Positions 6,104 through 6,882 of a stretch of DNA of 6,882 bases are shown here, piece by piece (within the stretch, counting starts at the first letter, position 1; every line of letters starts with the position of its first letter). Made by a program: the position numbers and the translations under genes. Source of the DNA: Bacteroidota bacterium (GTDB lineage: Bacteria > Bacteroidota > Bacteroidia > Flavobacteriales_F > PHOS-HE28); NCBI GenBank assembly GCA_963169595.1, contig CAUJFM010000077.1:1-6882 (forward strand). Reading direction: 5' to 3'. The notes beneath the pieces are model-generated. The model saw only the letters and a list, made by a program, of their open reading frames with translations. It was not told where the DNA came from and did no database searches.

Positions 6104-6128
6104 ACGTTTCATACCGAAAGTATGACGT
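6104..6128 (-). promoter_or_regulatory. Promoter-like box inside an inverted repeat, upstream of the membrane protein gene
   Basis: On the - strand TACTTTCG (6115-6122) matches the Bacteroidota -7 box TAnnTTTG at all but one conserved position and lies about 20 nt before the ATG at 6096. It overlaps an inverted repeat: TCATAC (6109-6114) with GTATGA (6120-6125) around CGAAA, extended by ACG (6104-6106) with CGT (6126-6128). No TTG is seen at the right distance for a -33 element. The symmetry could be an operator or a 5' leader hairpin. Confidence 0.35.
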
Positions 6129-6288
6129 TCCGGTCAGGTGGAAGCCAGGTCGTTGATCACGACCGGTCCATCGGATACGGCCATGCATCCCTGGCGGCGG
6201 ACCGGGCGTGTACATGGGCAAGATCGCGTCCTTATCCGCCCCCCTCGCCATCCGTACCGGAAAGCGGCGCAGCATGGGCAGTGGCGGC

Positions 6289-6708
6289 TCAGCTGCCGGT
6301 GGGGCTGGCCATGCGCAGCTGTTCCTCGATCCATGCGCGGGCCTCGGCTTCGTTGTCGGTGATCAGCAGGTGTTGCAGCTGCGGGTGGTGCTTGAAGTAC
6401 ACGTGGGTGAGCCGCTCGATCATGGCCGAGTGCACCACGATGGCCGAAGCCAGCACCTTGCCTTTGCCGCGGTCCGCTGCGCTGTGGTCTTCTTGCAGGG
6501 TGGCCAGGGTGAAGTCGGCATCGTCAGGGATCACGCTGAAGGTGGCGTAGTGCCGTTCGCCCATCATCTGGCGGCGTGCGGCTTGCACCTGGGCCACCTC
6601 GTGCGGGGTGAAGACCACACCGGTGCGGTATTCGATCTCCAGCAGGTCGGGCCGTGCGCAGCGCAAGGTGGCGAGCGGGGTTTCGACCACGGTGGGTACG
6701 ATGGTCAT
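6289..6708 (-). CDS. Small protein resembling the STAS/SpoIIAA-like family
   Basis: A soluble alpha/beta protein of 139 residues from the chosen start. It begins with a beta-rich part (LLEIEYRTGVVFTPHEVAQ, about 22-40), a helix with AARRQMMGERHYATFSVIPD, a central GKGKVLASAIVVHSAMIERLTHVYFKHHP (about 81-109) and ends LLITDNEAEARAWIEEQL. This order of segments resembles the STAS/SEC14-like small proteins common in Bacteroidota, whose role is mostly unknown; the assignment rests on pattern only. The longer start at 6729 is directly next to a -7 promoter box, so its ATG would lie at or before the transcription start. I therefore prefer the ATG at 6708, which gives MTIVPTVVET. It appears to be a single-gene unit, 192 nt upstream of the membrane protein gene. 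No catalytic motif is apparent. Confidence 0.75.
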   Translation of the reverse strand: MTIVPTVVETPLATLRCARPDLLEIEYRTGVVFTPHEVAQVQAARRQMMGERHYATFSVIPDDADFTLATLQEDHSAADRGKGKVLASAIVVHSAMIERLTHVYFKHHPQLQHLLITDNEAEARAWIEEQLRMASPTGS

Positions 6709-6729
6709 GGCCGGGGCGATTAGGTCCAT

Positions 6730-6760
6730 CCAAGATACGGCATCCCGTGGGCGGTTCCAA
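6730..6760 (-). promoter_or_regulatory. Bacteroidota-type promoter of the STAS-like gene
   Basis: On the - strand TTG (6758-6760) is followed after 20 nt by TATCTTGG (6730-6737), one base from the -7 consensus TAnnTTTG. The spacing fits the known Bacteroidota -33/-7 arrangement. Transcription would start a few bases after 6730, within the ATG at 6727-6729, which supports translation from 6708. Confidence 0.55.
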
Positions 6761-6797
6761 GCGGTGCGGCGGGCCGGATGGCCGAGCGGTATACGGC

Positions 6798-6826
6798 GAG
6801 CGCCCCGGCGGTGGGCCGGGGCGCTC
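6798..6826 (-). terminator. GC-rich hairpin after the gene entering from the right edge
   Basis: A perfect 12-bp stem: GAGCGCCCCGGC (6798-6809) pairs with GCCGGGGCGCTC (6815-6826) around a 5-nt loop. It lies about 20 nt after the stop codon of the - strand gene at the window edge and before the promoter of the next gene, as expected for a transcription terminator. No T-tract follows on the - strand, so it may act with Rho or only stabilise the 3' end. Confidence 0.6.
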
Positions 6827-6847
6827 GTTCGGTGTGGATCCGTGGGG

Positions 6848-6882
6848 TCAGGCCTCGGCCATCTGCTCGTCGAACTTCACGC
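6848..6882 (-). CDS. 3' end of an unidentified gene (partial)
   Basis: On the - strand the last codons read VKFDEQMAEA followed by TGA at 6848-6850. Frame and product cannot be proven from ten residues, but the codons are GC-rich in third position as in the neighbouring genes, and a strong hairpin follows at the right distance for a terminator. The rest of the gene lies to the right of the window. The product is not recognised. Confidence 0.5.
   Translation of the reverse strand, partial: VKFDEQMAEA

Noticed and set aside
4748..6112. 454-codon open frame on the - strand overlapping the membrane protein
   Set aside because: Arg/Pro/Gly-rich low-complexity translation with no domains, in the wrong frame relative to a well-formed membrane protein; a by-product of high GC.
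6240..6288. Possible terminator hairpin after the STAS-like gene
   Set aside because: Only short scattered GC complementarities, no clear stem or T-tract.

Overview
The window looks like a moderately high-GC member of the Bacteroidota, probably of the Flavobacteriales type. The evidence is Cas9, Cas1 and Cas2 sequences in the style of Bacteroidota type II-C systems, several promoters matching the Bacteroidota -7 box TAnnTTTG, and few purine-rich Shine-Dalgarno sequences. This placement is inferred from sequence style, not from a search.

Left part (1-3835, + strand): a type II-C CRISPR-Cas operon, cas9-cas1-cas2. cas9 is cut by the window start, so RuvC-I and most of the recognition lobe lie outside; RuvC-II, HNH, RuvC-III and the C-terminal PAM-interacting region are present with intact catalytic residues. 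cas1 starts at a GTG that overlaps the cas9 stop by 4 nt, and cas2 follows 6 nt after cas1. No csn2 or cas4 follows, as expected for II-C.

Middle (3836-4875): convergent with cas2 is a HepT/MntA toxin-antitoxin pair on the - strand, then an apparently gene-free stretch (4486-4875) that holds the non-coding part of the CRISPR system. It contains two 46-nt repeat units (4668-4713 and 4744-4789) separated by exactly 30 nt. In - strand orientation the first begins GTTGTGAAAGGCTTTC, the recognisable start of Bacteroidota II-C repeats. The second copy is diverged (36/46 identical), and 7 of its 8 transitions are of the kind that keeps G-U pairing with the first repeat when it is transcribed from the + strand. 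It is therefore a good candidate for a tracrRNA anti-repeat sitting in the position of an array repeat. Two strong hairpins (4562-4599, 4621-4664) lie between the repeats and the toxin-antitoxin pair.

Right part (4876-6882, - strand): chromosomal-looking genes. These are a 406-residue multi-pass membrane protein with a Gly/Tyr-rich N-terminus, a small protein resembling the SpoIIAA-like/STAS family with a well-formed Bacteroidota promoter, a GC-rich hairpin terminator, and the last ten codons of another gene entering from the right edge.

Together, the left two thirds form a CRISPR-Cas locus with effector, adaptation genes, a minimal one-spacer array, a candidate tracrRNA and an embedded toxin-antitoxin module. 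The right third appears to be unrelated flank.
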